A stretch of 5,706 nucleotides of DNA from Acetobacteraceae bacterium (GCA_027489135.1 JAIYAI010000383.1:1-5706), one strand, 5' to 3'; counted from the first letter of the stretch, positions 1-5,615 are shown. Notes: generated from the sequence alone by a model not told the origin. Numbers and translations: made by a program.

Positions 1-1324
1 CCGCGCCGCGCAGCAGCACGTCCATCGGCTGGTTCGCCAGGAAGAGCGAACTCGCCACGCCGCCCGTTTCCACCTCCAGCCGCTCGAAGCCGGTGATGAA
101 GGCACGGCGCAGGTCCATCGTGCCGCCGCCAGTGATGATGATGGTGTCGCGCCCGATCTGCGTGCCGCCGTGCAGCGTGACACCGGGCAGCATGGCAGCG
201 GTCAGCGTCACGGTGTCGTCGCCCTCGAAGCCGTAGAAGGCCTGGCGCGCGCCGCCGAGCACGACCGTGTCCGCGCCGGCGGAGCCCAGCACCTCCAGCC
301 CCTCGGTCGCGTTCAGCGTCAGGCGGATGCGGGCGGCGAGGAGTTCCACCGTCTCGAAGCCGGTCAGGCCGGCGCCCAGCACCCAGTCGCCCTTTTTCGT
401 CATCAGGATCGTATCGTTGCCGGCGCCGCCGGAGATCGTGCTGTTCGCCGCCGTCGCGGCACTGAGCAGCCGCAGCATGTCCTGCCCCGCGCCGAGCGTC
501 CCGAGTAGGGTCCCGCTGCTCTCCACCGTGTCGGCGCCGGCGCCGCCCAGCACGCTGTCCGTCCCGCCGCCGGCGAGGAAGCTGATGGCGCGCGGCGAGA
601 GCACGCCGCTGGCATCGACGGTCTGGTCCTGGCCATTGCCGATGATGGTCAGCACATCGCCATCGGCCTGGTTCGCCATGGCGTCGGAGACCTGCAGCGT
701 GGTCCCGGCGATGTTGGGGAAGGCGATCTCCTCGATCGAGCCAAGGCCTGCCAGCGCAGCCGCCTGCCAGGCACCGGCGCTGGCCAGGGCCAGCCGGTCG
801 CGCCCCACCCCGCCCTGCACGACATCCGCCGCACCCATGGCCGCGATGGCGGCGCTGACCGTGTCGTCGCCGCCGCCCAGCGTCACGCTGCGCCCCGTGC
901 TGGTGCCCTGCAGCGTCACGCTGTCGGCGCCGGCGCCGCCGATGACGGTATCCGCGCCGCCGCTGCCCGTCGCGACCACGAGCCGTAGCGCCGGGTCGAG
1001 CAACAGGCTCCCATCGATCAGGTCGGTCGCGGCTCCGCCATTCACCGACAACGGTCCACCCGCCGAGAGCACCAGGGCGGCGGATAGGACGATGCTGGTC
1101 CCGCCGTCGTACAGGTCGATGCGTTCGATGCCGGAGACGCCGGCCAGGGCGGCAGCGGCGACCGCCCCAGCGGCCGTGAAGCGCAGCGTGTCCTGGAAGG
1201 CACCCGCGCCGCCGCTGATGGTGTCGGAGGGCTGGAGCGTCAGCGGGGTGACGCGGAAGACATCCGCCTCGGTATCGTTGCCGATCAGGCTGTCGGCCCC
1301 GGCGGTCGCGGTGAAATTCGCCAT
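1..1324 (-). CDS. RTX-like calcium-binding repeat protein, N-terminal part (runs off left edge)
   Basis: Reading the minus strand from the ATG at 1324-1322 gives 441 uninterrupted codons to the window edge, so the C-terminus is missing. An AAGGA Shine-Dalgarno at 1337-1333 lies 8 bases before the ATG and supports this start. The protein is rich in Gly, Ala, Asp and Thr, nearly free of Cys and Lys, and has no signal peptide. Scattered RTX-type nonapeptides (GGxGxDxUx) are visible: GGAGADSVT (130-138), GGAGADTVE (260-268) and GGAGNDTIL (299-307), plus near-matches GSAGADTVV (347-355) and GFEGDDTVT (365-373). Between them recur short beta-type segments of form G-[FIL]-E-x-[ILV]-[DE], for example GIERID (65-70), GFETVE (322-327) and GFERLE (412-417). 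In RTX proteins such nonapeptides bind calcium in a parallel beta roll after type I secretion; a leaderless N-terminus fits that route. Here the motifs are isolated rather than in long tandem runs. It is likely a surface or secreted structural or adhesin-like protein; no enzymatic domain is visible. Confidence 0.85.
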   Translation of the reverse strand, partial: MANFTATAGADSLIGNDTEADVFRVTPLTLQPSDTISGGAGAFQDTLRFTAAGAVAAAALAGVSGIERIDLYDGGTSIVLSAALVLSAGGPLSVNGGAATDLIDGSLLLDPALRLVVATGSGGADTVIGGAGADSVTLQGTSTGRSVTLGGGDDTVSAAIAAMGAADVVQGGVGRDRLALASAGAWQAAALAGLGSIEEIAFPNIAGTTLQVSDAMANQADGDVLTIIGNGQDQTVDASGVLSPRAISFLAGGGTDSVLGGAGADTVESSGTLLGTLGAGQDMLRLLSAATAANSTISGGAGNDTILMTKKGDWVLGAGLTGFETVELLAARIRLTLNATEGLEVLGSAGADTVVLGGARQAFYGFEGDDTVTLTAAMLPGVTLHGGTQIGRDTIIITGGGTMDLRRAFITGFERLEVETGGVASSLFLANQPMDVLLRGA

Positions 1325-1378
1325 GCTGCGGGTCCTTGCTGCTGGCCGCCTCCGAGGCGCGCCCTTCGCTCGATCCAT

Positions 1379-1409
1379 ATTGTATCCATGGATGCGACAT
1401 ATCCCGCAA
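1379..1409 (-). promoter_or_regulatory. Candidate promoter of the RTX-like gene in the divergent intergenic region
   Basis: On the minus strand a good -10 hexamer, TACAAT (1384-1379), lies 55 bases before the RTX ATG. A weak -35, TTGCGG (1409-1404), is 19 bases further upstream. Transcription would start near 1372 and give a leader of about 50 bases containing the AAGGA site. The -10 sits in the most AT-rich patch of the 146-base gap between the two divergent genes. The hexamer ATCCAT occurs twice, 11 bases apart (1373 and 1384), and the second copy is part of the palindrome ATCCATGGAT (1384-1393), so a regulator could bind here. No convincing promoter for the plus-strand amidases was found in the same gap. 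The call rests on motif match only. Confidence 0.4.
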
Positions 1410-1470
1410 GAAGCGACGGTTCCGCTCGGGCGCGCTTGCCCTTCCCCCGCGCCCCGTCCAGCATCGGCGC

Positions 1471-2823
1471 ATGCAGCACATCGCCGATGCCGTGGCCGCG
1501 CTGGAGCACGGCCGTATCTCCTCCGCCTCGCTGGTCGAGGCCGCGCTCGACCGCATCGCCGACCCGTCCGGCGAGGGCGCCCGCACCTTCACCGCCGTGC
1601 ACGCCGACGCGGCGCGCCGCCAGGCCGCCGCCATGGACGCGCTGCGCCATGTCGGGCGCGCGCCGAGCCCCTTCGCCGGCATCCCGATCACGGTGAAGGA
1701 CCTCTTCGACGAGCACGGGCATCCGAACCATGCCGGCTCCGTCGCGCTGAAGGGGGTGGCTTCGGCCATGGCCGACGCGCCGGTGGTGCGGCGGCTGCAA
1801 CGCCTCGGCTTCGTCGTCATCGGTCGGACCAACATGGTGGAGTTCGCCTTCTCCGGCCTCGGCGTGAACCCGCATTACGGCACGCCGAAGAGCCCCTGGG
1901 ACCGCGCCACGGGACGGCTGCCGGGCGGCTCCTCCTCGGGCGCCGCCGTCGCCGCGGCGGACCACATGGGCTTCGGCGGGCTGGGGACGGACACCGGCGG
2001 GTCCTGCCGCATCCCGGCCGCGCTCTGCGGCGTCGTCGGCTACAAGCCCACCGCGCGGCGCGTCCCCATCGCCGGCGTGCTGCCGCTGGCGCCCTCGCTC
2101 GATTCGGTCGGCCCCATCGCGCGCAGCGTCGCCTGCTGCGCCGTGCTCGATGCCGCGATCGCCGGCGAGGAGATGCCGACTGCGCCGCCGCACCGCGACG
2201 TGGCGGGGCTTCGCTTCGGCCTGCCGCGCGGCACCGTGCTGACCGAGGACATGGAACCCGCCGTCGCCGAGGCCTTCGAGCGGGCTCTCGCGCGCCTCTC
2301 CGCGGCCGGCGCACAGATCACGCTGTTCGACCTGCCCGAGCTCGCGGAGATCCCGCAGGTGAACGCCAAGGGCGGCTTCGCGGCCAGCGAGGCCTGGGAA
2401 TGGCATCGCGACCTGATCGCCCGCGCCGGCAACAGCTACGACCCGCGCATCCTGGCGCGCATCCGCCGCGGCGAACGCATGTCGGCCGCCGACTACGTGG
2501 AACTGGTCAATGCCCGCGCCCGCATCATCGCCGCCGTCGCGGCGCGCACCGCCGGCTTCGACGCCATCATCGGCCCGACCTGCCCGCTGGTGCCGCCCGC
2601 CATCGCCGCGGTGGAGGCCGAGGCCGAATACAACCGCATCAACATGCTGCTGCTGCGCAACACGGCGGTCGGCAATTTCCTCGACCGCTGCTCGATCAGC
2701 CTGCCCATCCACCGCCCCGGCGAGGCGCCGGTCGGGCTGATGCTGACCGGCGAGGCGATGGCGGACAGCCACCTCTTCGCCGTCGCCGCGGCGGTGGAAG
2801 CGGCCCTGGGCGACCGCGCATGA
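1471..2823 (+). CDS. Amidase signature (AS) family hydrolase, 450 aa
   Basis: This is an amidase of the AS superfamily, which hydrolyses carboxamide bonds to acid plus ammonia or amine through a Ser-cisSer-Lys triad. All three residues are visible: Lys76 in ITVKD, cis-Ser154 in PGGSSSG, and nucleophile Ser178 in GTDTGGSCR. The 24-residue spacing between the two serines matches fatty acid amide hydrolase (217/241). The CGVVGYKPT stretch after the nucleophile is also typical. Length is normal for a single-domain family member. The ATG at 1471 is the only in-frame ATG before the conserved N-terminal helix (ALEHGRISSASLVEAAL). The frame stays open upstream to a TTG at 1336, but that extension is basic, proline-rich and unlike the family. 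No good Shine-Dalgarno precedes 1471. Cys179 replaces the aliphatic residue usual after the nucleophile. Its stop overlaps the start of the next amidase. Substrate cannot be told; such proteins are often mislabelled GatA, but no gatB or gatC is adjacent. Cytoplasmic, with no signal peptide. Confidence 0.93.
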   Translation: MQHIADAVAALEHGRISSASLVEAALDRIADPSGEGARTFTAVHADAARRQAAAMDALRHVGRAPSPFAGIPITVKDLFDEHGHPNHAGSVALKGVASAMADAPVVRRLQRLGFVVIGRTNMVEFAFSGLGVNPHYGTPKSPWDRATGRLPGGSSSGAAVAAADHMGFGGLGTDTGGSCRIPAALCGVVGYKPTARRVPIAGVLPLAPSLDSVGPIARSVACCAVLDAAIAGEEMPTAPPHRDVAGLRFGLPRGTVLTEDMEPAVAEAFERALARLSAAGAQITLFDLPELAEIPQVNAKGGFAASEAWEWHRDLIARAGNSYDPRILARIRRGERMSAADYVELVNARARIIAAVAARTAGFDAIIGPTCPLVPPAIAAVEAEAEYNRINMLLLRNTAVGNFLDRCSISLPIHRPGEAPVGLMLTGEAMADSHLFAVAAAVEAALGDRA

Positions 2824-4244
2824 GCGCGCTGCCCACCACCTCCGAGCTCTGGCGCTGGGACGGCGTCGATCTCGCGCGTGGCATCCGGCTCGGCGCGATT
2901 TCGGCGGCGGAGGCGACACGCTCCGTGCTCGACCGCTGCGCCGCGGTGAACCCGCGGATCAACGCCGTCGTCACCGTGCTGGCGGAGGAGGCGACCGCCG
3001 CCGCGGCGGAGGCGGATGCGCAGCGCGCGCGTGGCGCGGCGCTCGGGCCGCTGCACGGCGTGCCCGTCACCACCAAGATCAACGTCGACCAGGAGGGCCA
3101 GCCCACCAGCAATGGCTGCGTGCCGCTGAAGGACCTGGTGGCGCCGGAGGACAGCGCGGTCGTCGCCAATCTCCGCCGCGCCGGCGCGATCATCCTGGGC
3201 CGCACCAACACGCCCGCGCTCTCGATGCGCTGGTTCACCGAGAACGCGCTGCATGGCCGCACGCTGAACCCGTGGAGCGCGGGGCACACGCCGGGCGGGT
3301 CCTCGGGCGGCGCCTCGGCGGCGGTGGCGGCGGGGATCGGGCCGATCGGGCACGGCAACGACCTCGGTGGGTCGGTGCGCTACCCGGCCTATGCATGCGG
3401 GATTTCCGGCATCCGGCCGAGCTTCGGGCGCGTCCCCGCCTTCAACCCGACGATGAGCGCCGAGCGCCCGATCTCGGCGCAGATGATGTCGACCCAGGGC
3501 CCCCTGGCCCGCCGCGTCGCCGATCTGCGCCTGGCGCTGTCGGCGATGGCGGAGGGCGATGCGCGCGACCCGTGGTGGATGCCGGCGCCGCTGCAGGGCG
3601 CGCCGATGCCGCGGCCGATCCGCGTCGCGCTCTCGGTCGATCCCGCCGGCACCGGCGTGCATCCCGCGGTCGCCGCCGCGGTGCGCCGCGCGGGCGAGAT
3701 CCTGGCGGCGGCGGGCTATGCGGTGGAGGAGATCGACCCGCCCGGCTTCGCCGAGGCGGCGCACGACTGGGATGCGCTGAGCCATGGCGAGGCGCGGCTC
3801 TTCATGGGCGACGCCTTCGCGCAGCTTGCCGACGAGGGCGCGCAGGCGACCTACCGCTTCATGATGGCGCACACGCCGGATCTCGATCAGGCCGGCTGGT
3901 CGCGCACCCTGGCGCGGCGCACGACGCACCAGCGCGCCTGGGCGGTGTTCCTGCAGCGCCACCCGCTCGTGCTCTGCCCGGTGTCGGGGGAGCCGCCCTT
4001 CCCGCAGGGGCTCGACGTCGCGGGGCAGCAGGGCTTCGATTCGGTCTATCGCGCGCAGCAGACGCTGCTGGCGACGCCGCTGCTGGGCCTGCCGAGCGTG
4101 AGCGTGCCGACGGGCCTCGACGGCGGCCTGCCGATGGGCGTGCAGATCATCGCGCCGCGCTGGCGCGAGGACCTCTGCCTGGACGCGGCGGAGGTGATCG
4201 AAGCCGCCTGCCCGATGCCGACGCCGATCGATCCGCGGGGCTAG
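2820..4244 (+). CDS. Second amidase signature family hydrolase, 474 aa, translationally coupled to the first
   Basis: This is another AS-superfamily amidase with the full triad: Lys86 in VPVTTKINVD, cis-Ser161 in TPGGSSGGAS, and nucleophile Ser185 in GNDLGGSVRYPA, with the same 24-residue serine spacing. The N-terminus (ELWRWDGVDLARGIRLGAIS) and the following AVNPRINAVV segment fit the family start, and 474 residues is a usual length. The ATG at 2820-2822 overlaps the preceding TGA (2821-2823) as ATGA, so translation is probably coupled by reinitiation; no strong Shine-Dalgarno lies close by. The usual Thr-Asp before the nucleophile loop is Asn180-Asp181. The ERPISAQMMSTQGPLARRVADL stretch (215-236) corresponds to the family's segment following the core. 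The protein differs from its upstream neighbour across most of its length, so the pair is not a recent duplication. Reaction: hydrolysis of an unidentified amide in the cytoplasm, perhaps successive or alternative substrates of one route with gene one (inference). Confidence 0.93.
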   Translation: MSALPTTSELWRWDGVDLARGIRLGAISAAEATRSVLDRCAAVNPRINAVVTVLAEEATAAAAEADAQRARGAALGPLHGVPVTTKINVDQEGQPTSNGCVPLKDLVAPEDSAVVANLRRAGAIILGRTNTPALSMRWFTENALHGRTLNPWSAGHTPGGSSGGASAAVAAGIGPIGHGNDLGGSVRYPAYACGISGIRPSFGRVPAFNPTMSAERPISAQMMSTQGPLARRVADLRLALSAMAEGDARDPWWMPAPLQGAPMPRPIRVALSVDPAGTGVHPAVAAAVRRAGEILAAAGYAVEEIDPPGFAEAAHDWDALSHGEARLFMGDAFAQLADEGAQATYRFMMAHTPDLDQAGWSRTLARRTTHQRAWAVFLQRHPLVLCPVSGEPPFPQGLDVAGQQGFDSVYRAQQTLLATPLLGLPSVSVPTGLDGGLPMGVQIIAPRWREDLCLDAAEVIEAACPMPTPIDPRG

Positions 4245-4260
4245 GGGGATCCCTGGAGCG

Positions 4261-4294
4261 GCGCCTGATCAGGGACGACGCCGGCGCCAGGCGC
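4261..4294 (+). terminator. Possible hairpin after the amidase pair
   Basis: A perfect 7-base inverted repeat, GCGCCTG (4261-4267) and CAGGCGC (4288-4294), lies 16 bases after the second amidase stop. A second, overlapping option pairs TCCCTG (4250-4255) with CAGGGA (4270-4275). Neither is followed by a T-run, so intrinsic termination is doubtful, and such repeats arise easily at this GC content. The rest of the 192-base gap (4245-4436) shows only a short CCGCG-AATC-CGCGG hairpin (4337-4350) and no clear promoter. Confidence 0.25.
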
Positions 4295-4436
4295 ACCGCG
4301 ACCGCCGCGAAGCGATCAAGCAAACCGGCAACGAACCCGCGAATCCGCGGTCCCGGTGCTTCTCTCATTCACGCGCGGGCGCCATGATGCCGGCCGCGCG
4401 CCGCGTTGGCCGCTCGGAACATTGGGAACCCGGTCC

Positions 4437-5030
4437 ATGAAGATCAAAGCCTTTGCCGTGCTCGGCCTCGCCGCGCTCGCCGCCGCCTGCGCGCAGCCCG
4501 CGCCGCCGCCGCCCGTCGCCGCCCCGGCCCCCGCGCCCGTCGTCGTCGCCGACACCTCGGAGGCGGTCTACTCCGTCCGCTCCGTCAACCGCCGCACCCG
4601 CCAGATCGCGTTGAACACGCCGCAGGACACGGTCATCACCATCAAGGCCGGCCCGCAGGTGCGCAATTTCGACAGGATCCGGGTCAATGACCGCGTGCGC
4701 ATCCGCTTCGCGGACGCGATCGCGCTGTCCATGGCCCCGGCCGGCAGCCAGGCCGGCACCGCGCCGACCGGCGTGGTCGAGGCCGCGCGCGGCCCGGCCG
4801 GCACTCGCCCGCAGGGCGCCCTGGGCGCCGGCATCACGGAGACGGTGCGGATCGTCAGCGTCGACGCCGCGACCGGCAAGACCACCTTCGTGCGCCCGAA
4901 CGGCGTGACCCGCACCGTCACCCCGCGCAATCCGCAGATCGTGGCCTTCGCCAAGCAGCTCAAGCCGGGCGACCTGGTGAACGTGACCTTCGCGGAAGGC
5001 GTCGCCGTCGCGGTCCTGCCGGCGACCTGA
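4437..5030 (+). CDS. Predicted lipoprotein with proline-rich linker and duplicated beta-rich domain, 197 aa
   Basis: The N-terminus MKIKAFAVLGLAALAAAC is a bacterial lipoprotein signal: basic start, hydrophobic core, and cleavage before Cys18 (AAA-C lipobox). The mature protein would be lipid-anchored in the envelope. Residues 19-38 form an Ala/Pro/Val linker with four consecutive prolines. Then come two related segments, about 43-99 and 136-194. Both run V-x-S-V-[ND], a Thr-[RG] turn, a strand ending in a V-[IT]-[TV] stretch, a P-Q-[VI]-x-x-F motif (73-78 and 166-171), then D-x-V-x-[IV]-x-F-A-[DE] (85-93 and 179-187). This looks like an internal duplication of a small beta-barrel (OB- or DUF5666-like) unit, joined by a Gly/Ala/Pro spacer (100-132). 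The ATG at 4437 is chosen because it begins the signal peptide; an upstream GTG at 4356 would add 27 residues and spoil it. A weak GGGAA lies 8 bases before the ATG. Function is unknown. Similar unannotated lipoproteins are common in Acetobacteraceae (from memory, not searched). Confidence 0.82.
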   Translation: MKIKAFAVLGLAALAAACAQPAPPPPVAAPAPAPVVVADTSEAVYSVRSVNRRTRQIALNTPQDTVITIKAGPQVRNFDRIRVNDRVRIRFADAIALSMAPAGSQAGTAPTGVVEAARGPAGTRPQGALGAGITETVRIVSVDAATGKTTFVRPNGVTRTVTPRNPQIVAFAKQLKPGDLVNVTFAEGVAVAVLPAT

Positions 5031-5042
5031 CCCCGACTCGCG

Positions 5043-5067
5043 GGCGGCGCCCGGGCAACCGGCCGCC
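5043..5067 (+). other. Inverted repeat between the two lipoprotein genes
   Basis: GGCGGC (5043-5048) pairs perfectly with GCCGCC (5062-5067). An alternative inner hairpin, CCGG (5051-5054) with CCGG (5059-5062), is closed by a GCAA tetraloop, a stable GNRA type. The element begins 13 bases after the stop of the 197-residue lipoprotein gene and lies 43 bases before the next start. It may attenuate or terminate transcription, or protect the upstream mRNA 3' end. No T-run follows. Confidence 0.3.
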
Positions 5068-5110
5068 GCTCGCCCCCCGCTGTCTGCTCACCCGGCTTCT
5101 GGAGGCCAGC

Positions 5111-5287
5111 ATGATCGTCCGCCTTGCCCTTGTCGGGCTCCTCGTCATCGGCACCGCGACCGGCTGCGGCGAGGTCACCGCCAACTCCGGCCCGCCGGTT
5201 GCCGGCACCACGCCCAGCACCTTCAATCCGCTCCGCCGTGAGGCCGCGACCATCACCCAGCAGTCGCCGGGCCTGACGGTGCGCTGA
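5111..5287 (+). CDS. Small predicted lipoprotein, 58 aa
   Basis: This short gene has a strong Shine-Dalgarno, GGAGG at 5101-5105, five bases before the ATG. The product starts MIVRLALVGLLVIGTATGC: one arginine, a hydrophobic core, and a lipobox (ATG-C) with predicted lipidation at Cys19. The mature peptide is only 40 residues, polar and rich in Thr, Pro and Gly, with the C-terminal stretch FNPLRREAATITQQSPGLTVR-like in character: two adjacent arginines (42-43) and two glutamines (50-51). It lies 80 bases after the 197-residue lipoprotein on the same strand and may be co-transcribed with it. A terminator-like hairpin begins 4 bases after its stop. No family is recognised. The signal peptide plus ribosome-binding site are the main support; small size means automated annotation could miss it. 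Confidence 0.72.
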   Translation: MIVRLALVGLLVIGTATGCGEVTANSGPPVAGTTPSTFNPLRREAATITQQSPGLTVR

Positions 5288-5290
5288 ACG

Positions 5291-5337
5291 GGGCGGGACG
5301 GCAGGCGAGGGGCCCCCAGGGCCTAGCCTGTCCGCCC
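5291..5337 (+). terminator. Terminator-like compound hairpin after the small lipoprotein gene
   Basis: Nested inverted repeats start 4 bases after the stop at 5287. GGGCGG (5291-5296) pairs with CCGCCC (5332-5337), CAGGC (5302-5306) with GCCTG (5326-5330), and GGCCC (5311-5315) with GGGCC (5319-5323) around a CCA loop. The position and the number of GC pairs suit transcription termination or 3'-end protection. There is no T-run, so it would be a non-canonical terminator. Confidence 0.4.
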
Positions 5338-5356
5338 GACTTGTCCGCACGCCTCT

Positions 5357-5421
5357 GCGCGATGTCGTTTGCTTGCCTGCCCGGCCCGGCGCGATGTCGT
5401 GTGGCTTGCCTGCCCGGCCCG
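5357..5421 (+). repeat. Tandem direct repeat, two copies of 32 and 33 bases
   Basis: Copy one spans 5357-5388 and copy two 5389-5421, directly abutting. Both begin GCGCGATGTCGT and end GCTTGCCTGCCCGGCCCG. They differ only in the short middle, TT in copy one against GTG in copy two. The repeat is in non-coding DNA between the small lipoprotein gene and the last gene, and ends two bases before the palindrome at 5424. It could be a slippage duplication, a repeated regulator site, or two units of a dispersed genomic repeat. Confidence 0.85.
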
Positions 5422-5423
5422 GC

Positions 5424-5438
5424 GTGACAATTTGTCAC
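5424..5438. promoter_or_regulatory. Perfect 15-base palindrome, candidate operator
   Basis: GTGACAA-T-TTGTCAC is a perfect inverted repeat with 7-base arms and one central base. It is conspicuously AT-rich for this DNA and lies in non-coding sequence about 200 bases before the last gene, right after the tandem repeat. Symmetry and size suit a dimeric helix-turn-helix repressor or activator. The TGTCA half-site does not by itself identify the regulator family. It contains TTGTCA, a fair -35 match, but no -10 sits at the right distance on either strand. Confidence 0.45.
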
Positions 5439-5479
5439 CAGGCTGGCCGGACCCGCGCCGCGGGCTGGCACCTGTAAGG

Positions 5480-5526
5480 TTTCGGCCACATACCCATGTG
5501 TCGGTGGCTGAAAGCCGTCCCCGGCT
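5480..5526 (+). other. Two adjacent hairpins in the leader region of the last gene
   Basis: TTTCGGCCAC (5480-5489) pairs with GTGGCTGAAA (5504-5513): ten pairs including one G-U, around a 14-base loop. Immediately after it, GCCG (5514-5517) pairs with CGGC (5522-5525) around TCCC, extendable by an A-T pair if base 5513 is freed from the first stem. A smaller perfect hairpin, CCCGC-GCC-GCGGG, is just upstream at 5452-5464. I compared the region from memory with the c-di-GMP-I, cobalamin, fluoride and SAM-II riboswitch consensus sequences and saw no match. It may be part of a structured leader if transcription starts upstream; otherwise it lies in promoter-proximal DNA. Confidence 0.4.
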
Positions 5527-5554
5527 GAGTCCTTAATGCGGCGAGGTCGCTAAA

Positions 5555-5588
5555 CCCGGTTGAACCGGGATTACGAACTCTCCATATT
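5555..5588 (+). promoter_or_regulatory. Candidate promoter with perfect palindrome over the -35 box
   Basis: CCCGGTT-G-AACCGGG (5555-5569) is a perfect 15-base palindrome. Its centre supplies TTGAAC (5560-5565, 4 of 6 to the -35 consensus), and CATATT (5583-5588, 4 of 6 to the -10 consensus) follows after an ideal 17-base spacer. Transcription would start near 5595 and give a leader of about 40 bases carrying the GAGGAGG site. A protein bound to the palindrome would block RNA polymerase, so this is a plausible repressor operator. The same sequence would form a 7-pair RNA stem only with a one-base loop, so a DNA role is more likely. Confidence 0.4.
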
Positions 5589-5615
5589 GCTGTCCCGCGG
5601 GGATACCCCCCCTCT

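Noticed and set aside
1336..1470. A 45-residue N-terminal extension of the first amidase from a TTG start
   Set aside because: The extension is basic, proline-rich and unlike any AS-family N-terminus, and it would overlap the divergent gene's promoter and ribosome-binding site. The ATG at 1471 begins at the conserved first helix.
1471..2823. GatA subunit of the tRNA amidotransferase
   Set aside because: The AS fold and triad are shared with GatA, but there is no gatB or gatC neighbour and a second AS amidase follows directly, so a stand-alone amidase is more likely.
1285..2919. A 544-codon minus-strand frame opposite the first amidase
   Set aside because: It is antisense to a clearly conserved AS-family gene, with Arg/Gly/Ala-rich low-complexity sequence and no recognisable domain. 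The same applies to the 489-codon frame at 2493-3962 and the 260-codon frame at 4568-5350.
267..4244. A 1325-codon open frame on the plus strand
   Set aside because: Only the part from 2820 is real (second amidase). The upstream part runs antisense to the RTX-like gene and out of frame through the first amidase. It is rich in Arg, Ala and Pro, as expected of a shadow frame in GC-rich DNA.
5467..5485. TGGCAC as a possible sigma-54 -24 element
   Set aside because: The required GC-containing -12 element (TTGC) is absent at the correct spacing; the sequence there reads AGGT.
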